Shown: positions 33,399 through 41,652, counted from the first letter of the stretch. The stretch is DNA of 46,541 bases from an uncultured Eubacteriales bacterium (GCA_900543085.1 UQQF01000012.1:1-46541), one strand, 5' to 3'. The notes: generated by a model not told the origin, from the letters alone. Numbers and translations: made by a program.

Positions 33399-34517
33399 TT
33401 ACTTCTTTTTCTTCTTGTTGACGGCCACGGCCACGACGGCAATGACGATCACCACGGCGACGACCACTATGACCCATATGACAGTGCTGCTTCCGCCGCC
33501 GTTGTCCGCGGCCGGAGCCTCGCTCGGCGCGGGGGTCTCCTCGGGCGCTTCGCCGCTCGGCTGCTCGTAGCTTACCGTGGCGTTTTCGGCGTCGGCGACG
33601 CTTATCCACACGTCCTTGCCCACTTCGACGGAGAGGTCGCTCGTCTGCACGCCGCCCTCATTGGCGTTGATGATGATGGAGTTTATCCAGCCGGGAACCT
33701 CAATGGAGTACCAGCCGTCCTCGCCTGCGGTCATGGCCTCGCCGGGCCAGGCGGAGAAAGCGTTGGTTCCGTCCGGAGCCGACCAGGCCCAGCAGCAGGG
33801 GGCATCCCAGTCGGCGGGCACCTGCGCGTGGACGGTGATGGGCTCGGCGTCGGGCGCGTCGGGGTCTTCGTAGCTGACCTCATACGAGAGGTCGTTGTAC
33901 ACGGTCACCCAGACCTCCTGCGGCTCGATTGCGATGGCCTCTGTGGCGGCGGCTCCGTCGTTGCCGCTGAAAACAAGAGATGCCGCCGTTGCGGGGACGC
34001 TGGCGGTGAACCAGCCTTCTTCGCCGCCGGACATGGCCGCCGCCTCGCCGCCGTCGGCCGACACGCTGACATTTTCCCACTCGAGCGGGACGTAGGCGTG
34101 CACGGTGAAGGTCTCGACATACGCGGGGATCTCAAGGTCGGACTGCGCGTCATAGCTCACGGTGGTTGTCAGGTCGTCTGCGACGGCTATCCAGACCTCG
34201 CGCCCGGCCTCAACCACGTCGCCCGCAGTCTGCACGGTAGCCTCATTCGCGCTGATTATGACGTTCTGCACGAAGCCCGGCACATATATGTAGTACCAGC
34301 CGCTGTCGCCGAGCGGCTCCATCTGCCCGCCGGGCCAGGCCGCAAAGGCGTTAGTGCCGTCGTCCGCCCATGCCCAGCAGCAGGGATCGGCCCAGCCGGC
34401 CGGAACCTGCGCGAGCACAGGCACCATCTCATCCGAGCCGCCCTCATCGGCCATGGCTGCCGTGCACAGGCACGACACCATCAGCACGCAGAGCAGCAGC
34501 GCCATCAGTTTCTTCAT
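33399..34517 (-). CDS. Membrane-tethered CBM26-like starch-binding protein
   Basis: A 372-residue surface protein. A signal peptide (1-23, ending AMA) is followed by three beta modules. The first (about 30-112) and third (about 227-308) are near-copies: both have DPCCWAW or DAPCCWAW, TNAF-AWPG and GWY-I-VPG, then I-ANE--VQT, which looks like starch-binding module CBM26. The middle module (about 135-206) is diverged and lacks the tryptophan cluster. A Pro/Glu-rich linker and one membrane helix (about 346-366) end in six lysines, so the protein stays on the membrane facing outward. There is no enzyme domain. I infer that it captures starch chains for the importer encoded downstream. A strong promoter precedes it. 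Confidence 0.82.
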   Translation of the reverse strand: MKKLMALLLCVLMVSCLCTAAMADEGGSDEMVPVLAQVPAGWADPCCWAWADDGTNAFAAWPGGQMEPLGDSGWYYIYVPGFVQNVIISANEATVQTAGDVVEAGREVWIAVADDLTTTVSYDAQSDLEIPAYVETFTVHAYVPLEWENVSVSADGGEAAAMSGGEEGWFTASVPATAASLVFSGNDGAAATEAIAIEPQEVWVTVYNDLSYEVSYEDPDAPDAEPITVHAQVPADWDAPCCWAWSAPDGTNAFSAWPGEAMTAGEDGWYSIEVPGWINSIIINANEGGVQTSDLSVEVGKDVWISVADAENATVSYEQPSGEAPEETPAPSEAPAADNGGGSSTVIWVIVVVAVVIVIAVVAVAVNKKKKK

Positions 34518-34562
34518 TTTTTTACCTCCATTCCGTTGCTGGTTTAATACGTCTCTGAAGCC

Positions 34563-34591
34563 ATATTAGCATTACACAGCAACAGCGTCAA
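34563..34591 (-). promoter_or_regulatory. Promoter of the starch cluster
   Basis: Minus strand TTGACG (34591-34586), a 17-bp spacer and TAATAT (34568-34563). A leader of about 40 bases precedes the ATG at 34517. It is the only consensus promoter I see ahead of the five-gene block. Confidence 0.72.
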
Positions 34592-34609
34592 TCTGAATTT
34601 GAGAAAATA

Positions 34610-34636
34610 ATATATTAGCAGTAATAGCTAATATAT
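34610..34636. promoter_or_regulatory. AT-rich inverted repeat upstream of the starch promoter
   Basis: ATATATTAGC (34610-34619) and GCTAATATAT (34627-34636) are an exact 10-bp inverted repeat with a 7-base spacer. It lies 19-45 bases upstream of the -35 box, where an activator could act. It lacks the central CG of usual LacI/CcpA operators. Confidence 0.4.
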
Positions 34637-34945
34637 ACAAATGTATATCCGAATATATATCTAATATCGACATCAAAAATGGCATAAAATACTAAATATT
34701 GACCGTAAGTGAGCATAATTCCTCCGACGTGAAAGAAATTAGTTTCGCAATTTATTTGCACTTTGCAGCCCCTTTGGACATCGCATCCGCAGCCGCGCAG
34801 CCAAGGACGGGCTCCGCCGGGTCTGTGAGCATGCCGCGAGTGGAGAAAGTCCGGCCGGCCTTGCTGCTCTGCCGTGATAGACCGCATTTGGCGCGGCGCG
34901 TATACACGCGCCAGGCGGGAAACGGGCGTTTAATGCAGATATCTC
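34637..34945. other. Intergenic stretch without recognisable gene
   Basis: About 310 bases between the starch promoter and the ychF promoter. The first 100 are very AT-rich, the rest has host composition. I see no open frame with a ribosome-binding site, no tRNA and no terminator; one GC-rich hairpin lies near 34890-34914. Confidence 0.5.
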
Positions 34946-34974
34946 TTGAGACGCGGCCTCAGCTGTGATATAAT
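34946..34974 (+). promoter_or_regulatory. Promoter of ychF
   Basis: TTGAGA (34946-34951), a 17-bp spacer and a perfect TATAAT (34969-34974), about 54 bases before the ychF start. Confidence 0.75.
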
Positions 34975-35027
34975 ACCTAAGCTTTGATCGAGAGACTACT
35001 CTGACAGACAAGGGAGATAGGATATAT

Positions 35028-36122
35028 ATGAAATTAGGAATCGTCGGTTTGCCGAACGTCGGCAAGAGCACACTGTTCAACGCGATAACAAATGCCGGCG
35101 CGGAGAGCGCGAACTATCCGTTCTGCACCATTGAGCCGAACGTGGGCGTCGTCGCCGTGCCGGATGAGCGGCTGGACTTCCTGCGCGATATGTACAACCC
35201 CAAGAAGTACACCCCGGCGGTGATAGAGTTCGTCGACATAGCCGGCCTGGTCAAGGGCGCCAGCCACGGCGAGGGTCTGGGCAACAAGTTCCTGGAGAAC
35301 ATCCGCCGCACCGACGCCATCATCCACGTGGTGCGCTGCTTTGACGACGAGAACATAATCCACGTCGAGGGCGGCACCGATCCGGCGCGCGACATAGACA
35401 TAATCAACCTCGAGCTGATAATGGCGGACATGGAGCTGGTGGAGCGCCGCATAGACAAGGCCAAAAAGGCCGCGAAGGGCGGAGACAAAAAGCCCCTGCA
35501 CGAGGCCGAGGTCTTCGAGCGCCTGCTTGCGCACCTCAACGACGGCAAGACCGCGCGCAGCTGGGAGTGCGACGAGGACGAGCGCGAGCTCATAGAGACC
35601 GTTGACCTGCTCAGTCTCAAGCCGGTCATTTACGCCGCCAATATGGACGAGGACGGCGTGTCGAACTTCGAGGCCAACGCCTACTACCAGGCGGTCAAGG
35701 CCATAGCCGACGCCGAGAACGCCCAGGTTCTGCCCATCTGCGCGAGGACTGAGCAGGAGATAGGCGAGCTGGACGAGGAGGACAAGGCGATGTTCCTCGA
35801 GGAGCTGGGTCTGCACGAGAGCGGCCTTGACAGGCTCATCAAGTGCTCCTACGCCCTGCTGGGGCTCATCAGCTTCCTGACCTGCGGCAGCGACGAGGTG
35901 CGCGCCTGGACGATAACTAAGGGCACCAAGGCGCCTCAGGCCGCCGGCAAGATCCACTCCGACTTCGAGCGCGGCTTCATCCGCGCCGAGATAGTGGCCT
36001 TCGACGACCTCAAGGCCTGCGGCACCATGGCCGCCGCAAAGGAAAAGGGTCTTGTCAGGAGCGAGGGCAAGGACTACGTAATGAAGGACGGCGACGTCAC
36101 TCTGTTCAGGTTCAACGTATAA
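35028..36122 (+). CDS. ychF: YchF/OLA1-family ATPase
   Basis: 364 residues, the normal length of this universally conserved Obg-related P-loop protein, which binds the ribosome and is linked to stress and redox responses. The P-loop is GLPNVGKS (7-14), with DIAGLVKGASHGEGLGNKFL as the switch region. The usual GTP-specificity NKxD is replaced by NMDE, the hallmark of ATP preference in this family. A coiled-coil insert (about 130-200) and a C-terminal TGS-like domain (about 280-364: FLTCGSDEVRAWTI...GKIHSDFERGFIRAEI) complete it. GGGAGATAGG lies upstream of the ATG, and a terminator follows at once. Confidence 0.96.
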   Translation: MKLGIVGLPNVGKSTLFNAITNAGAESANYPFCTIEPNVGVVAVPDERLDFLRDMYNPKKYTPAVIEFVDIAGLVKGASHGEGLGNKFLENIRRTDAIIHVVRCFDDENIIHVEGGTDPARDIDIINLELIMADMELVERRIDKAKKAAKGGDKKPLHEAEVFERLLAHLNDGKTARSWECDEDERELIETVDLLSLKPVIYAANMDEDGVSNFEANAYYQAVKAIADAENAQVLPICARTEQEIGELDEEDKAMFLEELGLHESGLDRLIKCSYALLGLISFLTCGSDEVRAWTITKGTKAPQAAGKIHSDFERGFIRAEIVAFDDLKACGTMAAAKEKGLVRSEGKDYVMKDGDVTLFRFNV

Positions 36123-36125
36123 GCT

Positions 36126-36150
36126 AAAGGCGGGCACATGCCCGCCTTTT
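36126..36150 (+). terminator. Terminator of ychF
   Basis: AAAGGCGGGC (36126-36135), loop ACAT and GCCCGCCTTT (36140-36149), followed by T. It lies 4 bases after the stop codon. Confidence 0.88.
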
Positions 36151-36222
36151 CTGCTGCCTGAAACTTTCTGAACACCCAATCGTCTTTTATTCAGCTATCC
36201 ATACAAGAACGGAGGTAATTGT

Positions 36223-37323
36223 ATGAAAAAATTGACTTCTGTCGCGCTCGCGTTTGCGCTTGTGCTCTCTCTGGGCACGGCCGCGCTGGCGGACGCCGCG
36301 GCGCTCAGCGACGTGAGCGAGGGGCAGTGGTTCTATGAGCCGGTGAGCGAGATGATAGCTGCCGGTTACATCGACGGTTACGAAGACGGCACGTTCAAGC
36401 CCGAGCGGGACGTAAGCGTGGCCGAGTTCGTGACCATGACCGCCAAATGCCTCGGCCTTGAGACCGGCGAGGAGTACGGTCACTGGGCAGGCCGGCAGAT
36501 GGGAAACGCCTATGACAGCGGCTGGCTCAACGAGCAGGACAGCGCCTGGACACAGTTCAACAGCCCCGTGAGCCGTCAGCTCGCCGCCAAGATACTGGCC
36601 GTCGCGCTGGATCTGGAGCTGACCGACGAGATACCGTACTCGGACAGGGCTGATGTCGGCCAGAGCTATGTGACGTACGTGGGCGCGCTGTGCGCGGCCG
36701 GGCTGCTCGACGGCTTTGAGGACAACACTATCCGCCCGGGCAAGGTGCTCACGCGCGCCGAGGCTGCGACGCTCATTTACAGGGCGGCCGGTGTGGAGGG
36801 CTCGGAGCTTATAACCAAAGCTCCCGACGGCACACCCTTCGCCGAGACGATAAACCTCGCCGGGTACGACAATCCCAACTTTTCGATCACACTCAAGGAC
36901 GGCGTTGCAACGGTTGACATAACTAATATTGAACTGTGGACGGACGCAGCCGACCCGAACTCTGAAGAAGGGCAGCGGCGCGAGAAGATCACGCAGGCCA
37001 TGAAGCAGACGCGCGAGATACCCACCGAGAGCGCAGTGACGAATGTGTACGAGCTTCCAAACTCCACGTGGTTCCCCGGCACCGACGCATGGGCGGTCGT
37101 AGCCACCGCCGACGGACGCTGGTACCGCGTGGATTTGAGCGGCCAGTACAACGACGGCGTCCCCGAGCTGACCGAGCTGACAGCCCTACGCGACAAGTCC
37201 GTCACCTCCCTCAGCTGGCGCACCACCAGCTATACGGAAGGGTATACCACCTACGTAGGAAGCGACTACCTCATCGCCCGCCTAAGCGGCAACGTCGAAA
37301 TCATCGCATGGAGCCAAGGTTGA
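36223..37323 (+). CDS. S-layer homology (SLH) domain protein
   Basis: A 366-residue exported protein. A signal peptide (1-25, ending ALADA) is followed by SLH repeats at the N-terminus: LSDVSEGQWFYEPVSEMIAA, GYIDGYEDGTFKPERDVSVA and a later GLLDGFEDNTIRPGKVLTRA, spanning about 27-185. These should anchor it to the cell wall polymer. The C-terminal 170 residues are a beta-rich domain with no family I recognise. ACGGAGG lies before the ATG. The anchor is N-terminal here but C-terminal in the GLUG protein at 1251-5207. Confidence 0.88.
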   Translation: MKKLTSVALAFALVLSLGTAALADAAALSDVSEGQWFYEPVSEMIAAGYIDGYEDGTFKPERDVSVAEFVTMTAKCLGLETGEEYGHWAGRQMGNAYDSGWLNEQDSAWTQFNSPVSRQLAAKILAVALDLELTDEIPYSDRADVGQSYVTYVGALCAAGLLDGFEDNTIRPGKVLTRAEAATLIYRAAGVEGSELITKAPDGTPFAETINLAGYDNPNFSITLKDGVATVDITNIELWTDAADPNSEEGQRREKITQAMKQTREIPTESAVTNVYELPNSTWFPGTDAWAVVATADGRWYRVDLSGQYNDGVPELTELTALRDKSVTSLSWRTTSYTEGYTTYVGSDYLIARLSGNVEIIAWSQG

Positions 37324-37380
37324 CATAATATTAAATTGAAAGACTTTGTTCACTACAGAGTGAGTTGTATCAAGCTAAGA

Positions 37381-37418
37381 AAACAAGAGCAGCAGCCCAC
37401 AGGCTGCTGCTCTTGTTT
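37381..37418. terminator. Bidirectional terminator between the SLH and SDR genes
   Basis: A 17-bp stem (AAACAAGAGCAGCAGCC 37381-37397 with its complement 37402-37418) and loop CACA. It starts and ends with A and T runs, so it can stop convergent transcripts. Confidence 0.88.
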
Positions 37419-38157
37419 ACATAACTTTTGCCGTCATCCCCGCCATCAGCCGGCCTAGTTTAAGTGGTGCGTAATAGCAGGCGAGGGTTTGGAGTTTTTG
37501 CATGGGGGAGGGGCAGATGATGAAGCGGTGGGAGAAGATACGGCGAGCCAGGGAGCGGCCTATGGTTTCGGGCTTGGCCATGAACTCGGGCGGGACGGGC
37601 AGCGGTGCGCTGGAGCGCGTGCGGGTGAGCGGCGGGTGCAGGATGTGGAAGCTCACATCGCGCTTGGCGTATTCAAGCCGCAGGCACTTGGCCAGCGACT
37701 CGAGTGCGCCCTTCGTCGAGGCATAGGCCGTCAGGCCGGGGAAGCCGGTCACGCCCACGCCGGAGCTGGTGAACAGTATCCGTCCGCCCGCGCGGATATG
37801 CACAAGCGCGACCCGGGTGAGGTGAACGGCGCCAAGATAGTTTACATAAAACTTGGCGCTGTGCTCCTCGTCCGTCATGTCCGCGAACTGCGTAAAAGGG
37901 CAGAGGCAGGCGTTTTGAACGGCGGCATCCAGCCCGCCGAAGGCCGCGGCGGCAGAGGAGACCGCGGAGCTGAGCGCGTCAAAATCCCGCACGTCGGCCT
38001 GGCAGCAGAGCAGCCGGCCATCGTAGCTCCCGGCGAGCGCGGCTATGTTGTCGAGGCATATGTCCGCCACCGCCACACGGTGGCCGGAGTCCAGCAGGCC
38101 GAGCGCCATGTGCAGGCCGATGCCCTCGTTGGCGCCGCAAATGAGTATGTCAGCCAC
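37417..38157 (-). CDS. Short-chain dehydrogenase/reductase
   Basis: A 246-residue NAD(P)-dependent oxidoreductase with a Rossmann fold. The cofactor loop is CGANEGIG (7-14), a variant of TGxxxGIG. NACLCPF replaces the usual NNAG or NAG. The catalytic residues are Ser in TSSGVGVTG and the YASTK pair. The tail (IICPSPMQKLQTLACYYAPL) may contact membranes or substrate. The start is GTG 38157, with GGGGG about 7 bases upstream, and it overlaps the TetR gene by 8 bases. The TetR protein therefore probably controls it. The substrate is unknown. Confidence 0.87.
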   Translation of the reverse strand: MADILICGANEGIGLHMALGLLDSGHRVAVADICLDNIAALAGSYDGRLLCCQADVRDFDALSSAVSSAAAAFGGLDAAVQNACLCPFTQFADMTDEEHSAKFYVNYLGAVHLTRVALVHIRAGGRILFTSSGVGVTGFPGLTAYASTKGALESLAKCLRLEYAKRDVSFHILHPPLTRTRSSAPLPVPPEFMAKPETIGRSLARRIFSHRFIICPSPMQKLQTLACYYAPLKLGRLMAGMTAKVM

Positions 38158-38749
38158 GATACACCCCCAGTTCGGCGAAGAAGCGGCGGACGTGCCTGTA
38201 GGCGTCCGAGCGGAACGCGGCCTTGTCGCCCTCGGAGAGCGTGCCGGTCAGAAGCCAGCGCTGAGCGTAGAGGTGTATCGGCGCGTAGAACTTGACGGCC
38301 AAGTAACTGGCGTCGGCGCGGCCGGTGAGCGCGGCGAACACCCGCGTCTGAAATCCCAGCGGCTCGTCGAACGTCCAGCGGCGGTAGAGCGCGCGGGCGG
38401 GGCGGCTGGAGAGCTGCTCGATGGACAGCAGGCGCAGCACGCGGTTGCAGAACTTGTCGCACAGATGCTCGTCGAAATATTTGGCGCAGACGTTCAAAAA
38501 TCCGGACGGCTCCGGCTTCGCTCCGCCGTCCAGCGCGCCCATCAGCTCGGCCATCAGGGCGTTGACCCTGGCTTCAAAGCGCGCGTATATCTCGTCGACT
38601 ATCGCCTGCTTGTTCTTGAAGTGATAGTAGACCGAGCTCTCCTTTATCCCCACCTGCGCACAGATGTCGCGTATCGACACGGCCTCGGTGCCGCGCAGGG
38701 AAAACAGCTCCAGCGACACCTCCAGAATCCTCTCCCGCGTGTCCGGCAT
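38150..38749 (-). CDS. TetR-family regulator
   Basis: 199 residues with a standard N-terminal TetR helix-turn-helix: RERILEVSLELFSLRGTEAV, then IRDICAQVGIKESSVYYHFK and NKQAIVDEI (about 5-53). The C-terminal helical domain, which binds a ligand, is not assignable. It is the first gene of a two-gene operon with the SDR. Its promoter contains two copies of a palindrome, so autoregulation is likely. Confidence 0.93.
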   Translation of the reverse strand: MPDTRERILEVSLELFSLRGTEAVSIRDICAQVGIKESSVYYHFKNKQAIVDEIYARFEARVNALMAELMGALDGGAKPEPSGFLNVCAKYFDEHLCDKFCNRVLRLLSIEQLSSRPARALYRRWTFDEPLGFQTRVFAALTGRADASYLAVKFYAPIHLYAQRWLLTGTLSEGDKAAFRSDAYRHVRRFFAELGVYRG

Positions 38750-38760
38750 GGTATCACCAC

Positions 38761-38808
38761 CTAACAGTTGTTAGATACAATTTTACCTAACGACTGTTAG
38801 AATGTCAA
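38761..38808 (-). promoter_or_regulatory. TetR promoter with two overlapping operators
   Basis: Minus strand TTGACA (38808-38803), a 17-bp spacer and TAAAAT (38785-38780). CTAACGACTGTTAG (38787-38800) fills the spacer, and CTAACAGTTGTTAG (38761-38774), the inverse with one difference, lies just downstream of -10. Their starts are 26 bp apart. A bound TetR dimer at either would block RNA polymerase. Confidence 0.82.
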
Positions 38809-38859
38809 GGGCAAACACCAAATTTCGCCTCTGCCGAATACTCCGGGAGTATGTTCGGC

Positions 38860-38888
38860 TTGACAGATACATATAATAGTGATAATAT
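38860..38888 (+). promoter_or_regulatory. Promoter of the thrS T-box transcript
   Basis: TTGACA (38860-38865), a 17-bp spacer and TAATAT (38883-38888). A bulged inverted repeat (GCCGAA...TTCGGC, 38833-38859) separates it from the divergent tetR promoter. Confidence 0.8.
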
Positions 38889-38894
38889 AGCGCC

Positions 38895-39121
38895 GTCAAA
38901 AAGCGTTGAAGGAGACGCGTACAGCGCGGTCATGCCGTACAGAGAGCCCGCCCCAGGCTGCAAGGCGAGCCGGCTTTGCGCAGTGCGCCACCACTCCGGA
39001 GCCGGCGCGGGGAAGAAAGTATCCGCGCTCGTTGCGCCGCGTTAAGGCGATATGAGTTAAACTCAGGGTGGAACCGTGTGAGAAATCGCACCCCTGTGCC
39101 GCAAGGCGCTGGGGTGCTTTT
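38895..39121 (+). promoter_or_regulatory. T-box leader of thrS (tRNA-Thr sensing)
   Basis: A T-box riboswitch that lets uncharged tRNA-Thr prevent early termination. The conserved T-box AGGGTGGAACCGTG is at 39065-39078. Stem I features include AGAGAGCC near 38941 and a specifier region with ACC ACT (38990-38995), both threonine codons. The terminator stem is GCACCCC (39088-39094) with GGGGTGC (39111-39117), then TTTT. The gene downstream is thrS, which matches the specifier. Confidence 0.92.
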
Positions 39122-39189
39122 CATTTTTGAGAGAAGACACGCCGCGGACGCTGCACGCATCCGCGCAGGCATTTTTGGAGGTATTGCAA

Positions 39190-40959
39190 ATGGACGAGAA
39201 GAAAAACCTGTACACGTTTGAGAACAAGGAATACCGCGACACCTACCGTCATTCCACCAGCCACGTCCTCGCCCAGGCGGTAAAGCGTCTGTACCCCGAG
39301 GCAAAGCTGGCCATCGGTCCCGCGATCGACGACGGTTTCTACTACGACATCGATTCCGACGTGACCTTCACGCCGGAGGTTCTTGAAAAGCTCGAGGCCG
39401 AGATGCGCAAGATATGCAAGGAGAAGCTGCCCATTGAGCGCTTCGAGCTGCCCCGCGACGAGGCGCTCAAGCTTATGGAGGAGCGCAATGAGCCTTACAA
39501 GGTCGAGCTGATAAACGACCTGCCCGAGGACTCGACCATAAGCTTCTACAAGCAGGGCGAGTTTGTGGATCTGTGCGCAGGGCCCCACCTGGACAGCACC
39601 GGCCGCATCAAGGGCAGCGCCATCAAGCTGATGAACTGCACCGGCGCGTACTGGCGCGGCGACAGCAAGAACAAGATGCTCCAGCGCATCTACGGCACCT
39701 GCTTTATGAAAAAGGAGGAACTTGATGCCCACCTCGCTCGTCTAGAGGAAGCGAAGAAGCGTGACCACCGCAAGCTCGGGCGCGAGCTCGGCCTGTTCAT
39801 GCTGGCCGACGAGGGACCCGGCTTCCCCTTCTTCCTGCCCAACGGCATGGTGCTCAAGAACACTCTGCTCGACTACTGGCGCGAGGTGCACAAGCGCTAC
39901 GGCTACGTCGAGGTGTCCACGCCCATCATACTCAACCAGGAGCTCTGGCACCGCAGCGGCCACTGGGATCACTACAAGGACAACATGTACACCACCGTCA
40001 TCGACGGAGAGGACTACGCGGTCAAGCCCATGAACTGCCCCGGCGGAATGCTGGTGTATAAGAACGAGCCGCACTCCTACCGCGATTTGCCGCTGCGCAT
40101 GGCGGAGCTGGGCATAGTGCACCGCCACGAGCTGTCCGGCGCTCTGCACGGGCTGTTCCGCGTCCGCTGCTTCACCCAGGACGACGCGCACATCTTCATG
40201 ACCCCCGAGCAGATGAAGGACGAGATCAAGGGCGTCGTGAAGATCTTTGACGAGATCTACTCCACCTTCGCCCTGACCTACAAGATCGAGCTGTCCACCA
40301 TGCCCGAGGATCACATGGGCGACGAGGCCACCTGGCGCAGCGCCGAGGCCACGCTCAAGGCCGCGATCGAGGAGCTGGGCAAGACCTACGAGATAAACGA
40401 GGGCGACGGCGCCTTCTACGGCCCGAAGCTGGACTTCCACCTGTCCGACAGCCTGGGACGCACCTGGCAGTGCGGCACCATCCAGCTCGACTACCAGATG
40501 CCCGAGCGCTTCGAGCTCGAGTACGTGGGCGAGGACGGCCTCAAGCACCGTCCCATCATGATCCACCGCGCGCTGCTCGGCAGCATCGAGCGCTTCATCG
40601 GCGTCATCACCGAGCACTTCGGCGGAGCGTTCCCGACCTGGCTTGCCCCCGTGCAGGTCAAGGTCATGCCCATCACCGACCGCAGCCGCGACTGGGCGCA
40701 GAAGGTCGCCGACGAGCTGAACGCCCACGGCGTCCGCGTGGAGTGCGACTTCCGCAATGAGAAGATCGGCTACAAGATTCGCGAAGCCCAGAGCAAGAAG
40801 ATACCCTACATGCTCGTAATAGGCGACAAGGAGAGCGAGAACGGCACCGTCAGCGTCCGTACCCGCTCCGGCGGCGACAAGGGAGCGGTGGCTCTTGACA
40901 AGTTCGTCGCGGACATCACTGAGGAGATACGCACCCGCGCACTCGACCTCGCAGAATAA
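39190..40959 (+). CDS. thrS: Threonyl-tRNA synthetase without TGS domain
   Basis: A 589-residue class II synthetase that charges tRNA-Thr. It begins directly at the editing domain: HSTSHVLAQAVKRLYP carries the His21-x3-His25 pair and CAGPHLDSTG the later ligands. The N-terminal TGS domain of longer ThrS proteins (about 640 residues) is absent. The catalytic core has GMVLKNTLLDYWR, MNCPGGMLVY, ELGIVHRHELSGALHGLFRV and MIHRALLGSIERF (motif 3), and the anticodon-binding domain follows (about 490-589). ATG 39190 has TGGAGG 8-9 bases upstream; an in-frame ATG at 39127 overlaps the T-box tail. Controlled by the T-box leader. Confidence 0.95.
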   Translation: MDEKKNLYTFENKEYRDTYRHSTSHVLAQAVKRLYPEAKLAIGPAIDDGFYYDIDSDVTFTPEVLEKLEAEMRKICKEKLPIERFELPRDEALKLMEERNEPYKVELINDLPEDSTISFYKQGEFVDLCAGPHLDSTGRIKGSAIKLMNCTGAYWRGDSKNKMLQRIYGTCFMKKEELDAHLARLEEAKKRDHRKLGRELGLFMLADEGPGFPFFLPNGMVLKNTLLDYWREVHKRYGYVEVSTPIILNQELWHRSGHWDHYKDNMYTTVIDGEDYAVKPMNCPGGMLVYKNEPHSYRDLPLRMAELGIVHRHELSGALHGLFRVRCFTQDDAHIFMTPEQMKDEIKGVVKIFDEIYSTFALTYKIELSTMPEDHMGDEATWRSAEATLKAAIEELGKTYEINEGDGAFYGPKLDFHLSDSLGRTWQCGTIQLDYQMPERFELEYVGEDGLKHRPIMIHRALLGSIERFIGVITEHFGGAFPTWLAPVQVKVMPITDRSRDWAQKVADELNAHGVRVECDFRNEKIGYKIREAQSKKIPYMLVIGDKESENGTVSVRTRSGGDKGAVALDKFVADITEEIRTRALDLAE

Positions 40960-40980
40960 CCGAAAGGAGAGTCTGTTCAG

Positions 40981-41586
40981 ATGAAGAAAGTATTGAGCAT
41001 AGCGCTCGCGCTGTGCATGGTGTTTGCCCTGGCCGCCTGCGGCGGCGGGGACGCGGCTTCCAGCCCCTCGCCCAACTATGACGGCTCCACGCCGAGCGAC
41101 CTGATGCCTTCGTCCAACCCCACGCCCACGCCCGACCCCGAGTCCATAACTACGCTCGAGGTCAACGGCATACACATCGTGAACAACGGCCAGATAACCG
41201 GCACCGGCTACCGCGGCTTCACCTACGCCGACGGCACCCTGACCATCGACGCCGTCTCCCTCAACCTCGAGGGTCAGACCCCGGTCATCAACTTCGCCGG
41301 CGGCGACCTTGAGATCATCGTAACCGGCGAGTGCGCGCTCAGCACCTCCGGCGGCGTCGCCGTCATCACCGGCGGCGAGGGCGACAACCTCACCATCTCC
41401 GGCGACGGCAGCCTGACCGTTTCCGCCACGGACGCCACAGCCATAGACGTCTCCGGCAGCGTGACCATAGCCTGCGCCGTGAACGTCACCGGCGCCGACG
41501 CCTGCTCCAGCGAGAACGTCACCGCCGGCCAGGGCTTCAGCATCACCGCCAACGACGGCGCCACGCTCACCGTTGCGGCCGCGTAA
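40981..41586 (+). CDS. Lipoprotein with beta-helix-like repeat domain
   Basis: A 201-residue lipoprotein. The signal MKKVLSIALALCMVFALAAC gives Cys20 as the lipidated residue. A Ser/Pro/Thr-rich linker (21-55) is followed by a repetitive beta domain (VNGIHIVNNGQITGTGYRGF, later GDGSLTVSATDATAIDV). It resembles the carbohydrate-binding, right-handed beta-helix proteins of Clostridia, but I cannot name the family with certainty. AAAGGAGA precedes the ATG, 21 bases after thrS, so it is probably co-transcribed with it. Confidence 0.7.
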   Translation: MKKVLSIALALCMVFALAACGGGDAASSPSPNYDGSTPSDLMPSSNPTPTPDPESITTLEVNGIHIVNNGQITGTGYRGFTYADGTLTIDAVSLNLEGQTPVINFAGGDLEIIVTGECALSTSGGVAVITGGEGDNLTISGDGSLTVSATDATAIDVSGSVTIACAVNVTGADACSSENVTAGQGFSITANDGATLTVAAA

Positions 41587-41599
41587 GAAAATTTTCACT

Positions 41600-41630
41600 C
41601 GAATAAACCTGTCCGCCCCCTCGTATTCTA
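41600..41630 (+). promoter_or_regulatory. Sigma-G-like promoter of sleB
   Basis: CGAATA (41600-41605), an 18-base spacer and TATTCTA (41624-41630) match the forespore sigma-G pattern TGAATA/CATTCTA with one mismatch in each box. sleB is a sigma-G-type gene in Bacillus. The start would fall near 41636, inside the hairpin listed next. Confidence 0.5.
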
Positions 41631-41652
41631 TGTGCGAGGGGGCGATTCCTTT
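41614..41652 (+). terminator. Hairpin overlapping the sleB ribosome-binding site
   Basis: A perfect 10-bp stem, CGCCCCCTCG (41614-41623) with CGAGGGGGCG (41635-41644), an 11-base loop, then ATTCCTTTT. It can end the thrS-lipoprotein transcript. Its right arm contains the GAGGGGG ribosome-binding site of sleB, so any read-through RNA would hide that site. Confidence 0.75.

Noticed and set aside
34840..34870. GTGGAGAAAGTCCGGCC resembles the GAGGAAAGTCC core of RNase P RNA.
   Set aside because: No other conserved RNase P regions are found in the 300 bases around it, and no promoter or terminator fits an RNA gene there.
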